From contig CAJUPB010000007.1 in the NCBI GenBank assembly GCA_910588155.1, forward strand, positions 7,781 through 71,780: 64,000 nt of DNA, given 5' to 3'. The DNA is from an uncultured Christensenellaceae bacterium (GTDB lineage Bacteria; Bacillota; Clostridia; Christensenellales; Pumilibacteraceae). Shown here one piece after another: positions 16,675 to 25,725 of the stretch (positions are counted from its first letter, which is position 1; every line of letters begins with the position of its first letter). A program made the translations under genes and the position numbers. Below the pieces are notes generated by a model. That model searched no databases, had not been told where the DNA came from, and saw only the letters and a list, made by a program, of their open reading frames with translations.

Positions 16675-19014
16675 TTATTCTCCGAGGTTCGGAAAGCGTT
16701 TTTTCAGTCTCTCGAACAGTATATCCGCAAGCACCTCGCCGCCCGCCGTTGTCTTGACTTTCAAGCAAGCCTGTTTATACGGTTGCATAAGCGACGGGTT
16801 TTCGTAAAACTCGCGTATCTTTTTTACTATCTTCGATATTTTCGTAATCTTTATTGCCGTGCCGACTTCGTCGATGTAATACTCGCCTATCCATTTTTCT
16901 ATCGGAGTGGCGTACAACGTTATTATCTGCGGAACTTCCAGATAGCTCGATTCGGCGAGATTGCTTGCTCCGCTCTTGCCGACGAACAAATCCGCCGCGG
17001 CGTTCAGCGCAAGAATCTTGTCCGTGAATCCGTACACCTTGAAGTCCACGTTTTCGTTTACTTTCAAAGCCGACAGACGTTCGAACAGAGGTTGATTTTT
17101 GCCGCACACCGCTATGACCGTCAGTTTCATATCGCTATTTACGAGAGCCTGCGCCGTTTTTTCCAAGTTGCCCTCGCCGTATGCGCCGTCCACCAAAAGC
17201 ACGGTGAAGCGCTCTTTGTCGAGACCGAGCTGTTCGCGATAGTACTCCTTGCCCTTGTCGAAGCTTTCCACGTTCTTTCTCAACAGAAACGGTACGGTCA
17301 CGAGTTGATTTTCTTTAAAACCGAGTTTTTCGGCTTTCTTTCTGCCGTTTTCCGAGCTTAACGCTATCAGGTCGCTTCGCTTATCCCACTGTCTGCCGAC
17401 TATCGGGTCGGGACAGTACGCCGCTATATCGACGTCCAGACCGCGCAGGTCGCGGCATTCGTTTGCGTAGTACAGCGTGCTGAAATGCGTGTTCAGCACG
17501 AGGTCGGGTTTTAGGCTCATCATATAATCGAGCGCGGGTTTATAGCCCTTTTTATAGCGGCGGCGATACACATAGTTCATTGCGTTGCGCTGTCCCACGA
17601 CAGCCATTGCCGCAAACTGCGCTATGCCGTTAATCCTATGGTGATTGTGTTTTCTTACCTGCACCACCAAGTCGTCCTCGACGGCTTTCATATCGGGGTT
17701 TTTCGTATCCTGAAAGAAATACGTCTTTACAACTTCGCACTTGTCGCCGTATTTCCTTTCGAATTCCGTACTGACTGCGGTTATCGGCATTATGTGTCCC
17801 ATACCGGCTTCCACAAACGGAAACAATACACGAGGCTTTCTTGTTTCGGCGTTTTTGCCTTTTGAGATTATCCCGTCGGCAAGCGCGAGCGCGTCGTCCA
17901 CCGCTCTGTCCATATTCACGTAAACATATCTTCCGAGACGTCCGGCAAGATAGAGATTCTCCGTCTTGTCCGCAACGGCTTTATAGCGTTCGAACTGCTC
18001 TCTCGCCTCTTTCGTGGGAAGCGGGTAATACGGCGACAACTCTTTCTGTCCCTCGTAGGCAAGCGGATATTCGCGGACTATGAGGCTGTCTTTCGACTTC
18101 GACTTTACGTCGGTCGTAAACTTTTTAAATTCCGATATTCTCGTGAAGTCCTCGTCTACGGTGTAATTGACGACGGCAAACGGTTGGAATTCTTCCGCCT
18201 GCACTTTTTCGAAATCGAAACGCAGTGTTCTGTACGGCAGCGCGCCGAATTCGTATTTCATCAGTGCGTCGAGACAGCCCGTAAACACCACGGGACACTC
18301 TGCCTTTTCATTGTCAACATACATCTTGGCGTCGCGTATCTCCACTCTTTCCAGCGCATCCACGCCCGTTTCCACCGTTATGTTATCGCTTTTCAGCATA
18401 TTTTCCACGATTGCGGAAAAGCCGTTTTTCGGCATTGCCTGATATTTGTCGGCAAAGTATCCGTCGGTGTAGCTCGTGCGTACGGGTACGCGTTTGAGCA
18501 CCGCGGGGTCGATTTTGCTCATATCCATACCCCACTGTTTCGCCGAGTAATACTCGAAAACCGTCTTATACACTTCTTCGGCAAACGCCTTGATTTCGGG
18601 GTCGGAATTTTCCCTCATCTCCGAAATGCTGACCGCGCCGCCCTCGCCGTATGCTTTGACGAGTTTTGCCTCTATTCTCTCCGCATCTGCTTTTTCGTGC
18701 AGCATTTCCAGCGACGTGAAATTGAACGGTACGGGAATGTACTTTCCGTCCACGATGGCGCGAACGGTGTGGCGGTATTCGAACCACTCGGTGAAGCGGG
18801 ACAGAAATTCGTATGCTCTGTCGCTGTTCGTGTGAAACAGGTGCGGTCCGTGTATTTGTTTATAATAGTCGTCCTCTCTTTTGTCCGCGACGGTTCCGCC
18901 GACATAGGCTTCCTTTTCCCACACGGTAACTTTATATCCCTCGTCGGCAAGCGCACGGGCAACGGCGGCTCCCGTCAATCCCGCGCCGATAACGAGCGCT
19001 TTTTTTTCTTTCAT
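16675..19014 (-). CDS. fusion of UDP-galactopyranose mutase and a GT28/MGDG synthase-like glycosyltransferase
   Basis: 779 residues. Residues 1 to about 385 are a full-length UDP-galactopyranose mutase: FAD motif IGAGLTGAAVA, then GGTVADKR, GPHLFHTN and FNFTSLEML. It converts UDP-Galp to UDP-Galf. Residues about 394-779 are a GT-B glycosyltransferase of the MGDG synthase/MurG type: FPFVEAGMGHIMPI at the N-lobe and FVGKSGASNLAESSYLEVP at the donor-binding C-lobe. Both halves are of normal size with a linker of about 10 residues. By inference the enzyme makes UDP-Galf and transfers galactofuranose, perhaps to diacylglycerol. A promoter lies at 19116-19145 and GAGGAGAGG precedes the ATG. Confidence 0.85.
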   Translation of the reverse strand: MKEKKALVIGAGLTGAAVARALADEGYKVTVWEKEAYVGGTVADKREDDYYKQIHGPHLFHTNSDRAYEFLSRFTEWFEYRHTVRAIVDGKYIPVPFNFTSLEMLHEKADAERIEAKLVKAYGEGGAVSISEMRENSDPEIKAFAEEVYKTVFEYYSAKQWGMDMSKIDPAVLKRVPVRTSYTDGYFADKYQAMPKNGFSAIVENMLKSDNITVETGVDALERVEIRDAKMYVDNEKAECPVVFTGCLDALMKYEFGALPYRTLRFDFEKVQAEEFQPFAVVNYTVDEDFTRISEFKKFTTDVKSKSKDSLIVREYPLAYEGQKELSPYYPLPTKEAREQFERYKAVADKTENLYLAGRLGRYVYVNMDRAVDDALALADGIISKGKNAETRKPRVLFPFVEAGMGHIMPITAVSTEFERKYGDKCEVVKTYFFQDTKNPDMKAVEDDLVVQVRKHNHHRINGIAQFAAMAVVGQRNAMNYVYRRRYKKGYKPALDYMMSLKPDLVLNTHFSTLYYANECRDLRGLDVDIAAYCPDPIVGRQWDKRSDLIALSSENGRKKAEKLGFKENQLVTVPFLLRKNVESFDKGKEYYREQLGLDKERFTVLLVDGAYGEGNLEKTAQALVNSDMKLTVIAVCGKNQPLFERLSALKVNENVDFKVYGFTDKILALNAAADLFVGKSGASNLAESSYLEVPQIITLYATPIEKWIGEYYIDEVGTAIKITKISKIVKKIREFYENPSLMQPYKQACLKVKTTAGGEVLADILFERLKKRFPNLGE

Positions 19015-19115
19015 ATTTTCATCCTCTCCTCAACAAGTTTTTATGCCGCCTCCGATTTGCGGCTCGTCCTATCTCATACATATTTGACATAAAGCGAAAA
19101 TATCCGCTCCGTTTT

Positions 19116-19145
19116 ATTATAACACCGACGCGGTTATTTTGGCAA
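19116..19145 (-). promoter_or_regulatory. promoter of the UGM-glycosyltransferase fusion gene
   Basis: Minus strand: TTGCCA (19140-19145), 18-base spacer, TATAAT (19116-19121), about 100 bases upstream of the ATG. Confidence 0.65.
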
Positions 19146-19163
19146 GCATTTGCCGACAAAACG

Positions 19164-19196
19164 AAAAAACGTCCGCCGGTCAAGCGGACGTTTTTT
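19164..19196 (-). terminator. terminator after the GH3 gene
   Basis: A 13-base stem AAAAAACGTCCGC / GCGGACGTTTTTT (19164-19176, 19184-19196), symmetric and likely bidirectional. It separates the GH3 gene from the fusion gene downstream. Confidence 0.9.
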
Positions 19197-19209
19197 ATTG
19201 CCGGAGCGA

Positions 19210-21723
19210 TTATTGCGTAACGTCTTCCTCATCGTATTTGACGGGTTCTTTCGCCGCTTTTGCCGCGCGTTTTCTGGCTCTGCCCGCCTTGAAGAACATA
19301 TTCAAGCCCTTGAAGAAATGTCCGTTGAACATATAAATCAAGCCGTCGAGCTGCGCGAAGTCTATTGCGCCGCCCATCATACGCGACAGCCCGCGCATAG
19401 GCTGATATTTGACGCCCATTATCAGCGTGTTGGCAAAGGTCTTTTTGCCGACGGCTTTCATAAACCCTATCGCAAAACGAATCGCACCCGAGAACGCTCT
19501 GCCCGTCCAACCGCGGGAATAGCGCAGCTCTTCCACCGTCGTATTGTAATCCACCCAAATACGGTTCTTCTTATAGAAGTTCAACGTGGCTTTCGGTATC
19601 TCTCTTCCGAGCAGCGTCTCGAACTCTTCGTCGCCGACGTTTGCCGCATTGCCGCTGTAATACGACGGGAGTTTCTCTCTGTCGTACGGGTTCGGGGCAT
19701 TCGTGCCTTTGACGTTTATCTTTGCCGACAGTTTTTCGTCCGCAACGGACGCGCCGACTATTATCTCGTATTCGCCGCCCTCGATTTCCCATTTATTCGT
19801 CAGGATATTGAAATAACGGAAAGTGTATTCGTCGAATTTGACTTCGACCTGTTTTTCCTCTCCGACGTCCAACTCCACTTTTACAAAGCCTTTGAGTTCT
19901 TTTTTCGGACGGAAAATTTCGCCGTCTTTTTTGGAGACATACACTTGCGCGACTTCCTTGCCCTTGACCGCGCCCGTATTTTTGACGGTAAACTTCACGC
20001 TCTTTCCGTCTGCCTCGATATTGCCGTATTCGAACGTGGTGTACGACAGTCCGAAACCGAAAGGATATTTGACGGGGACGTTTGCCGTGTCGTAATAGCG
20101 GTATCCTATATACTCGCCCTCGCGGTATTCCACAGTGCGGCCCTTGCCGGGGAAGAATGCGGCGGAAGGGTTATCCGCATATTTGAAAGGATAACTTTCC
20201 GAAAGTTTGCCGCTGGGATTGACCTTGCCCGTCACGACGTTCAAAACGGCGCGCGCGCCGCCCTGACCGCTCAAAGCCGCATAGACGAGTGCGTCGCAGT
20301 TTGCGTCGAAATCGGTTTCTATCGCGCTTCCGCAGGACAGCACGACCACAATCTTTTTGCCCGTCTTTTTGAGTTCCGAAAGCAACGTCTGCTGATTGAG
20401 AGGCAGAATCATATTCTGTCTGTCCAAGCCCTCGGACTCCGTTACCTCGTCCAATCCGAGGTAAACGAGTGCGGTATCGGCTTTTTTAAGGAGCTTGACC
20501 GCTTTTTTCGCCAATCCTTTTTTCTTTTTGCCGTAGCGGTCGAAACCCTGCGCAAAGCCGACAACTTCCACGGGATAGTCTTTTACGACGTCCAAAGTTT
20601 TATCGAGGCGCGTGGGTCTGACGACGGACGAGCCTGCGCCCTGATATCTCGGGTTCTGCGCGAAGTCGCCGATTATCGCAATCCTTTCCTTTTCTTTGAG
20701 AGGAAGCGCGGCGTTTTCGTTTTTCAGAAGCACGATTGCCTCTTCCGCCGCCCTTATCGCCATTGCGTGGTGCGCGTCCTTATCCACTTCCACCGCGCCC
20801 TTTTCCATAGTGGCGTGAGTCGTGAATATGAGGTCGAGCAATCTGTCTATATTTTCGTCGAGTACGCTTTCGTCGAGCGCTCCCGACTTTACCGCCGCGA
20901 CTATTTCGCGGTTGGTCTCGCCGCCCGTCGTCGGCATTTCCAACTCGTTGCCTGCTTTGAGTCCGTCCACTCTGACATTGTCGCCGCCCCAATCGGTGAC
21001 GATTACGCCGTCGAAGCCCCACTCGTCGCGGAGTATTTCTTTAAGCAGATGTTCGTTCTCGTTGGCATACACGCCGTTCACGAGGTTATACGCCGACATA
21101 ATCGTGCGCGCGCCGCCCTGTTTCACCGCCATTTCGAAAGCCGTCAGATAGATTTCGCGCAACGTTCTCTCGTCCATTACGGAGTCCGTGGTCATACGGC
21201 TGATTTCCTGGTTGTTCGCCGCATAGTGTTTCGCGCAAGCCGAAATGCCGTTGCTCTGAATGCCGCGAATGTACGCCGCAGCCATTCTGCCCGCAAGATA
21301 GGGGTCTTCGGAGAAATACTCGAAGTTTCTGCCGCAGAGCGGGCTGCGCTTCATATTCATACCGGGTCCCAAAAGCACGTTGACCTGTTGGCTTACCGCT
21401 TCTTTGCCGAGCATTTCCGCCATTTCCTCGCCGAGCTCGTCGTTCCAACTGTTCGCCATCGTGACTGCCGTCGGGAAACAGGTCGCTTCCAGACTGGGGT
21501 TCAGACCGAGGTGGTCCGCCGCCGCCATTTGACGGCGTATTCCGTGCGGGCCGTCGGCAAGGAATATGCTCGGAATACCGTGACGAGGTATGTCCATTGT
21601 CTGCCAGAAGTTTTTGCCGGAAGTCAGCGACGCCTTTTCTTCCAGAGTCATTTTTTTGATGAGCTCTTCGTATTTCAAAGCTCCCTTTCTTTCCTGCCCC
21701 ACATTCTTTTCTGCGTCTTCCAT
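19210..21723 (-). CDS. glycoside hydrolase family 3 (beta-glucosidase type), cytoplasmic
   Basis: 837 residues with the usual order: GH3 N-terminal TIM barrel (about 25-300), GH3 C-domain (about 330-560), fibronectin-III-like domain (about 590-690) and a C-terminal extension of about 140 residues ending in a Lys/Ala/Arg-rich tail. The catalytic nucleophile is D244 in VTDWGG. KHYAANNQE and LLGPGMNMKRSP are other GH3 barrel motifs. No signal peptide is seen. It likely releases beta-linked glucose, xylose or similar from imported oligosaccharides. The C-terminal extension (after LPSYYSGNAANVGD) has short hydrophobic stretches and is not part of the standard fold. Confidence 0.93.
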   Translation of the reverse strand: MEDAEKNVGQERKGALKYEELIKKMTLEEKASLTSGKNFWQTMDIPRHGIPSIFLADGPHGIRRQMAAADHLGLNPSLEATCFPTAVTMANSWNDELGEEMAEMLGKEAVSQQVNVLLGPGMNMKRSPLCGRNFEYFSEDPYLAGRMAAAYIRGIQSNGISACAKHYAANNQEISRMTTDSVMDERTLREIYLTAFEMAVKQGGARTIMSAYNLVNGVYANENEHLLKEILRDEWGFDGVIVTDWGGDNVRVDGLKAGNELEMPTTGGETNREIVAAVKSGALDESVLDENIDRLLDLIFTTHATMEKGAVEVDKDAHHAMAIRAAEEAIVLLKNENAALPLKEKERIAIIGDFAQNPRYQGAGSSVVRPTRLDKTLDVVKDYPVEVVGFAQGFDRYGKKKKGLAKKAVKLLKKADTALVYLGLDEVTESEGLDRQNMILPLNQQTLLSELKKTGKKIVVVLSCGSAIETDFDANCDALVYAALSGQGGARAVLNVVTGKVNPSGKLSESYPFKYADNPSAAFFPGKGRTVEYREGEYIGYRYYDTANVPVKYPFGFGLSYTTFEYGNIEADGKSVKFTVKNTGAVKGKEVAQVYVSKKDGEIFRPKKELKGFVKVELDVGEEKQVEVKFDEYTFRYFNILTNKWEIEGGEYEIIVGASVADEKLSAKINVKGTNAPNPYDREKLPSYYSGNAANVGDEEFETLLGREIPKATLNFYKKNRIWVDYNTTVEELRYSRGWTGRAFSGAIRFAIGFMKAVGKKTFANTLIMGVKYQPMRGLSRMMGGAIDFAQLDGLIYMFNGHFFKGLNMFFKAGRARKRAAKAAKEPVKYDEEDVTQ

Positions 21724-21798
21724 TCCTAATCCACCTTTACAATTTATTTTATCCGCGTCTTTTCTCCCTCTGACAAAGACGCAAAATTCCTATAATAC

Positions 21799-21836
21799 AA
21801 AAAACTTTTTCGGAACGACTCGTGTCCTCGAAAAAG
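21799..21836 (-). promoter_or_regulatory. leader hairpin with T run upstream of the GH3 gene (possible attenuator)
   Basis: In the leader of the GH3 mRNA: stem CTTTTTCG (21829-21836) with CGAAAAAG (21805-21812) and an inner GAC/GTC pair, directly followed on the minus strand by six T. It lies between the promoter at 21909 and the ATG at 21723. It could terminate transcription early. The stem is AU-rich, so strength is uncertain. Confidence 0.4.
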
Positions 21837-21908
21837 CCAAGACACCATTCGTCCCCGTTTCCTTATACGCCGCGCAAATCCGACAATTGCGGCTCTCTCA
21901 CACCCGAT

Positions 21909-21938
21909 ATTTTATCATAAAAATGCTTTTATTGTCAA
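21909..21938 (-). promoter_or_regulatory. promoter of the GH3 gene
   Basis: Minus strand: TTGACA (21933-21938), 18-base spacer, TAAAAT (21909-21914), giving a leader of about 180 bases. Confidence 0.75.
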
Positions 21939-21976
21939 GCGGTTGCGGCGTTACCTTATGTTCGTTTATGCTTAAT

Positions 21977-22732
21977 TTACGTCCGTTTATGCATTTTTGC
22001 GGCTTTTCCCGCCAAATTCAGATTGGCTTTTTTTGCCTGCTCGTACTCCTTTTTGTGCGGTATCTTATACCGTTTTCCGTCCTTTACGAAATTCGAGCCC
22101 GTTTGGCGGTATTCGAAAGCCGTGCCGCTTTTTTCGCACTGTCTCCGCAAATCGAGTATCCATTCGAATCTGCATTCTCTCGCCCCGAAACAGCTTTCCC
22201 CCGCCGCCGACACGAAATCTATTTTTCCGCCGTTCAAATATTCGGACAAGTCTATGTTTTCCAAGAGCGGCGCGGCAAGCACTCCGCGCTTTTTCAAGGG
22301 CGCGTCCAAAAGATACGGCAGACGTTCGTCCGCGCGTTTTTGGTTTTCGACCGATACGGCGACGAGCACGTTGTCATAGCCGTCGCCCCAATCATTCGGC
22401 AGACAGTCGGCGATACGCGCCGTTCTCTTCGTCGGTATTAAAAAGTTAAGGTCGGGTCGGCTTTTGATTACCGCCCAAGCACGCGCCCTCATACCGTCGG
22501 CGTCTTCTATAAAAAAGTCGGACGCAAAGCAGGTTCCGACTTCCGTGCCCGATTTGATTTTATATTCGCCTTTTCTGTCCCTTTTCAGCGGCGCGTCGAA
22601 CGCCGTTTTGCTTTCGACGATTTTCGACGTATCTCTGTCGTATTTGCCGTCCATACGGTACAGCCAGCAATTCAAGCAGCCTTCGCTGCACTTTCTGCAA
22701 CCGTGCCACGGATTCCACCCGAAGCCCTTCAT
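21977..22732 (-). CDS. DUF5131 (phage Gp37/Gp68-like) radical SAM-like protein
   Basis: About 251 residues. The N-terminus GFGWNPWHGCRKCSEGCLNCW is the hallmark of DUF5131, with a cysteine cluster that probably binds an iron-sulfur centre. It ends in a GKRYKIPHKKEY segment also typical of the family. The role is unknown; homologues occur in phages and chromosomes. ATG 22732 overlaps the stop of the upstream gene (ATGA), which favours it over GTG 22741. It is the last gene of the ftsH cluster. Confidence 0.8.
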   Translation of the reverse strand: MKGFGWNPWHGCRKCSEGCLNCWLYRMDGKYDRDTSKIVESKTAFDAPLKRDRKGEYKIKSGTEVGTCFASDFFIEDADGMRARAWAVIKSRPDLNFLIPTKRTARIADCLPNDWGDGYDNVLVAVSVENQKRADERLPYLLDAPLKKRGVLAAPLLENIDLSEYLNGGKIDFVSAAGESCFGARECRFEWILDLRRQCEKSGTAFEYRQTGSNFVKDGKRYKIPHKKEYEQAKKANLNLAGKAAKMHKRT

Positions 22733-23019
22733 ACGTCCCACTTGTCTCCCTGCCGCGGCGGACTTTCCCTCTTTTCCCCGTCGGCTTTCTTATCCGAAGA
22801 CTTGTCCGCCTCTCGCTTTTTCCTTTTCGCATTGTATACGAGAAAAGCCGTCGAGCCGACGAAAAAGACCAGCACTATGAAAACGTTCCACAGCGCGTAA
22901 GAAAGAGCAGACAAACGCGCCCGTGCCAAACACACGAGCGCAAAAGTCGCATAGATATACTGCGCGAACACTATCGGCAGTATTATGAAAACGGGGTTTA
23001 CGGTTGCAAGAACGCTCAT
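22729..23019 (-). CDS. small membrane protein with charged tail
   Basis: 96 residues: two hydrophobic helices (about 8-32 and 42-62) and a Lys/Glu/Asp-rich C-terminal tail. No family recognised. It overlaps both neighbours by four bases (ATGA junctions at 23016-23019 and 22729-22732), so all three genes are probably translated together. Confidence 0.7.
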   Translation of the reverse strand: MSVLATVNPVFIILPIVFAQYIYATFALVCLARARLSALSYALWNVFIVLVFFVGSTAFLVYNAKRKKREADKSSDKKADGEKRESPPRQGDKWDV

Positions 23020-23639
23020 TTTATGAGAGCGGCGTAATCGTTAAGCACGTTGTAGAGTCCGCTTGTCGTGGACCAAATTTCGATTACGGGCATTTCGTAG
23101 TAAGCGTAGTCCTCGTCCGTGGGGTTGCCCATAACCTTGCCGTATTCGTACGGCATAATCTCTATCTTTTCGATTTCGCCGTTGGTATCGTATACAACCA
23201 CGTAGGCGTTGTCGAAGCTGACCTCTTCGCCCTGCACCTTTATTGTGCGCAAAGAGTCGTAAGAGAATTTAAGCATATAGTTCTTGGTCTCGTTGGACAT
23301 CACGCGAAGTTCGAGTCCGCTTTTCATAACCTTTTGCTGTTTTCCGTCCTCGTCCTTTTCCGTTTTGAACTTGGCTCCGTAAGCAAATCTGCCTTCCAGA
23401 ATCGCGTGCATAACCGAGAACTTCGTCGTATCGACGCCTTCTTTTATCGCCTTTCTCGACTCCTCCGTGTTCGGCTGGCGCGCGTTTTCGCCCGTCAGAT
23501 ACACAGTGACTTCGCTGTAATCTCCTATGACCGTCTTTAACGGATTTACCGTTATCAGGCTCAAAATCAGCACACACAAGAGCAGTGCGGCTACTACCGA
23601 GCCGGTGATTATAATCGGCAACGCAACTTTCTTCTTCAT
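23016..23639 (-). CDS. membrane-anchored extracytoplasmic protein, function unknown
   Basis: 207 residues. After KKK, one hydrophobic helix (about 6-30) anchors a soluble domain that looks like mixed alpha/beta (YSEVTVYLTGENAR, LELRVMSNETKNYMLKFSY, AYVVVYDTNGEIEKIEI). No catalytic motif seen. It starts 53 bases after ftsH and overlaps the next gene, so it belongs to the ftsH transcription unit. Confidence 0.7.
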   Translation of the reverse strand: MKKKVALPIIITGSVVAALLLCVLILSLITVNPLKTVIGDYSEVTVYLTGENARQPNTEESRKAIKEGVDTTKFSVMHAILEGRFAYGAKFKTEKDEDGKQQKVMKSGLELRVMSNETKNYMLKFSYDSLRTIKVQGEEVSFDNAYVVVYDTNGEIEKIEIMPYEYGKVMGNPTDEDYAYYEMPVIEIWSTTSGLYNVLNDYAALIK

Positions 23640-23692
23640 AAAAACTCCTCTGTTTCGGACGTTTGAACCGTCCGTTTAGTATCCTTTTGATT

Positions 23693-25585
23693 TTAAGCGA
23701 GGCTGTCGGCAGTCGTCTGCGGCGGCTGCGGCGCGGAGTGCGACATACGCTCGTCGTATTTTTCTCTGACTTCTTCCACGCTCTTGCCTTCCATCAAGAG
23801 CTTGACGTCTTCCGTAAATATGGTTTCGCGCTCTATCAGCAAGCGCACCATTCTGTCCATAACATCGCGGCGTTCGGAAAGCACTTTCTTTGCGGTCTCG
23901 TGCGCTTTTTCCAAAAGTTTGGCGACTTCTTCGTCGATTTTGGACGCGACTTCTTCCGAGTACGAATGTGTGGACTGGTAATCTCTGCCGAGGAACACTT
24001 CCTGGTTGGAACCGTAATAGACGGGACCGAGCGCGGACGACATACCCCACTGCATAACCATTTTCCTCGCAGTGTCCGTCGCCTGTTTGATGTCTCCCAC
24101 GGCACCCGAAGATATGTCCTGTATGACGAGTTCTTCCGCCGCTCTGCCGCCCATACTCATCGCCAAGTCGTCGGTCAGTTTGTTTATCGTCATATACTGA
24201 TTGTCGTTGTCGGGGCGCATTTTGGTATAGCCGCCTGCCGGACCTCTCGGTATAATGGACACCTCGTGCACGGGGTCGCAACCCGGCAGCGTCAGTGCGA
24301 CGAGCGCGTGACCCGCTTCGTGATATGCGGTTATGCGCTTGTCGAACTCGGTGACGAGACGCGATTTTTTCTGCGGTCCGAGCGTCGCTTTGTTTATGCC
24401 CTCGTTTATGTCTTCCATAGTTATGTCTTTACGGTTGGCGCGAGCGCACAGAATTGCGGCTTCGTTCAAAAGATTGGCTATTTCCGCGCCCGTAAAGCCG
24501 CTGGTCATACGCGCCAGCACTCTGAAATCGACTTCCGGCGAAATTGGTTTGTTTCTCGCGTGAACGCGAAGTATCGCTTCTCTTCCGCGCACATCGGGAA
24601 CATTGACGTATACCTGTCTGTCGAAACGGCCGGGACGCAACAGCGCGGGGTCGAGAATGTCGGCGCGGTTGGTCGCCGCCATAACTATGATACCGTCGTT
24701 GGTCTCGAAGCCGTCCATCTGTACCAAAAGCTGGTTCAGCGTCTGCTCTCTCTCGTCGTGACCGCCGCCCATTCCGGCTCCGCGCTGACGGCCGACCGCG
24801 TCGATTTCGTCGATGAAGATTATGCACGGCATATTCTTTTTTGCGGTGTCGAACAAATCGCGCACGCGCGACGCGCCCACGCCCACGTACATCTCCACGA
24901 AATCCGAACCCGAAATCGAGAAGAACGGCACGTTTGCTTCGCCGGCAACGGCTTTCGCAAACAGCGTCTTACCCGTTCCGGGAGGTCCCACGAGAAGCAC
25001 GCCTTTCGGAATTTTGGCTCCAACCGCCGTAAACTTCTGCGGCGATTTCAAGAACTCCACGACTTCGGCAAGTTCTTCCTTTTCCTCTTCCGCGCCCGCA
25101 ACGTCCGTGAAGCGCACTTTGAGATTGCTTTGAACGTTGGCGTTGGACTTGCCGAAATTCATAGCCTGTTTTTCTCTGCCCATCATAGAGCGGAACATAA
25201 ACACAGCCACTATAATAAGCATCACGACCCCGACAATCGGTATCGCCAAACTCCAAATCGAGCCTGCGTTTCGGTCGTTCAGCGTAAGCGTTATATCTGC
25301 CGCTTCGGCATTACCGTCGTTATATTCCATAACTACGTCTATAAGTTTGCTGTCGCGAATATAGCAACGGTTTTCGAACTTGTCTTTTCCGACATATCTG
25401 ATTTCCGCAATATCGTTTGCGATTTTGATTTCCGCAATCTCTCCCTGATTTATCTGCGTAACCAACTTATCGTAACTGATTTCGGGCTTCGGTCTGTTCA
25501 AAATCAAGAACACGACAAGCGCCGCCACGAGCGCAAGCGCCACAGCCGCGATAATGATTATCTTTTTGCTGTTTTTAGACTCCAA
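23693..25585 (-). CDS. ftsH: ATP-dependent zinc metalloprotease FtsH
   Basis: Membrane-bound AAA+ protease, 630 residues. Two transmembrane helices (about 8-28 and 110-130) flank a small extracytoplasmic domain. The AAA module has Walker A GPPGTGKT (200-207), Walker B CIIFIDEIDAVG and the second region of homology ATNRADILDPALLRPGRFDR. The zinc site is HEAGH (422-426). It degrades unassembled membrane proteins and regulators. The start is TTG 25585 with GGAGG seven bases upstream. It heads a four-gene cluster with two membrane proteins and a DUF5131 protein. Confidence 0.97.
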   Translation of the reverse strand: MESKNSKKIIIIAAVALALVAALVVFLILNRPKPEISYDKLVTQINQGEIAEIKIANDIAEIRYVGKDKFENRCYIRDSKLIDVVMEYNDGNAEAADITLTLNDRNAGSIWSLAIPIVGVVMLIIVAVFMFRSMMGREKQAMNFGKSNANVQSNLKVRFTDVAGAEEEKEELAEVVEFLKSPQKFTAVGAKIPKGVLLVGPPGTGKTLFAKAVAGEANVPFFSISGSDFVEMYVGVGASRVRDLFDTAKKNMPCIIFIDEIDAVGRQRGAGMGGGHDEREQTLNQLLVQMDGFETNDGIIVMAATNRADILDPALLRPGRFDRQVYVNVPDVRGREAILRVHARNKPISPEVDFRVLARMTSGFTGAEIANLLNEAAILCARANRKDITMEDINEGINKATLGPQKKSRLVTEFDKRITAYHEAGHALVALTLPGCDPVHEVSIIPRGPAGGYTKMRPDNDNQYMTINKLTDDLAMSMGGRAAEELVIQDISSGAVGDIKQATDTARKMVMQWGMSSALGPVYYGSNQEVFLGRDYQSTHSYSEEVASKIDEEVAKLLEKAHETAKKVLSERRDVMDRMVRLLIERETIFTEDVKLLMEGKSVEEVREKYDERMSHSAPQPPQTTADSLA

Positions 25586-25641
25586 TACAATACCTCCGAG
25601 CCGCGCTTCGAATCAATACGCGACACCAATACACTTTGATT

Positions 25642-25671
25642 AGTATATCACATCGAACGCTCGTTTATCAA
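25642..25671 (-). promoter_or_regulatory. ftsH promoter
   Basis: Minus strand: TTGATA (25666-25671), 18-base spacer, TATACT (25642-25647). Confidence 0.65.
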
Positions 25672-25725
25672 GTATTTGACAACTGCTTGAAGTGATTTTC
25701 ATAGGATTTTCATACAAAGCGGCAT

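Noticed and set aside
19150..21729. 859-residue plus-strand open frame
   Set aside because: It is the antisense mirror of the GH3 gene, whose catalytic and domain motifs are clear on the minus strand.
23663..25639. 658-residue plus-strand open frame
   Set aside because: It is antisense to ftsH; no ribosome binding site and no domain.
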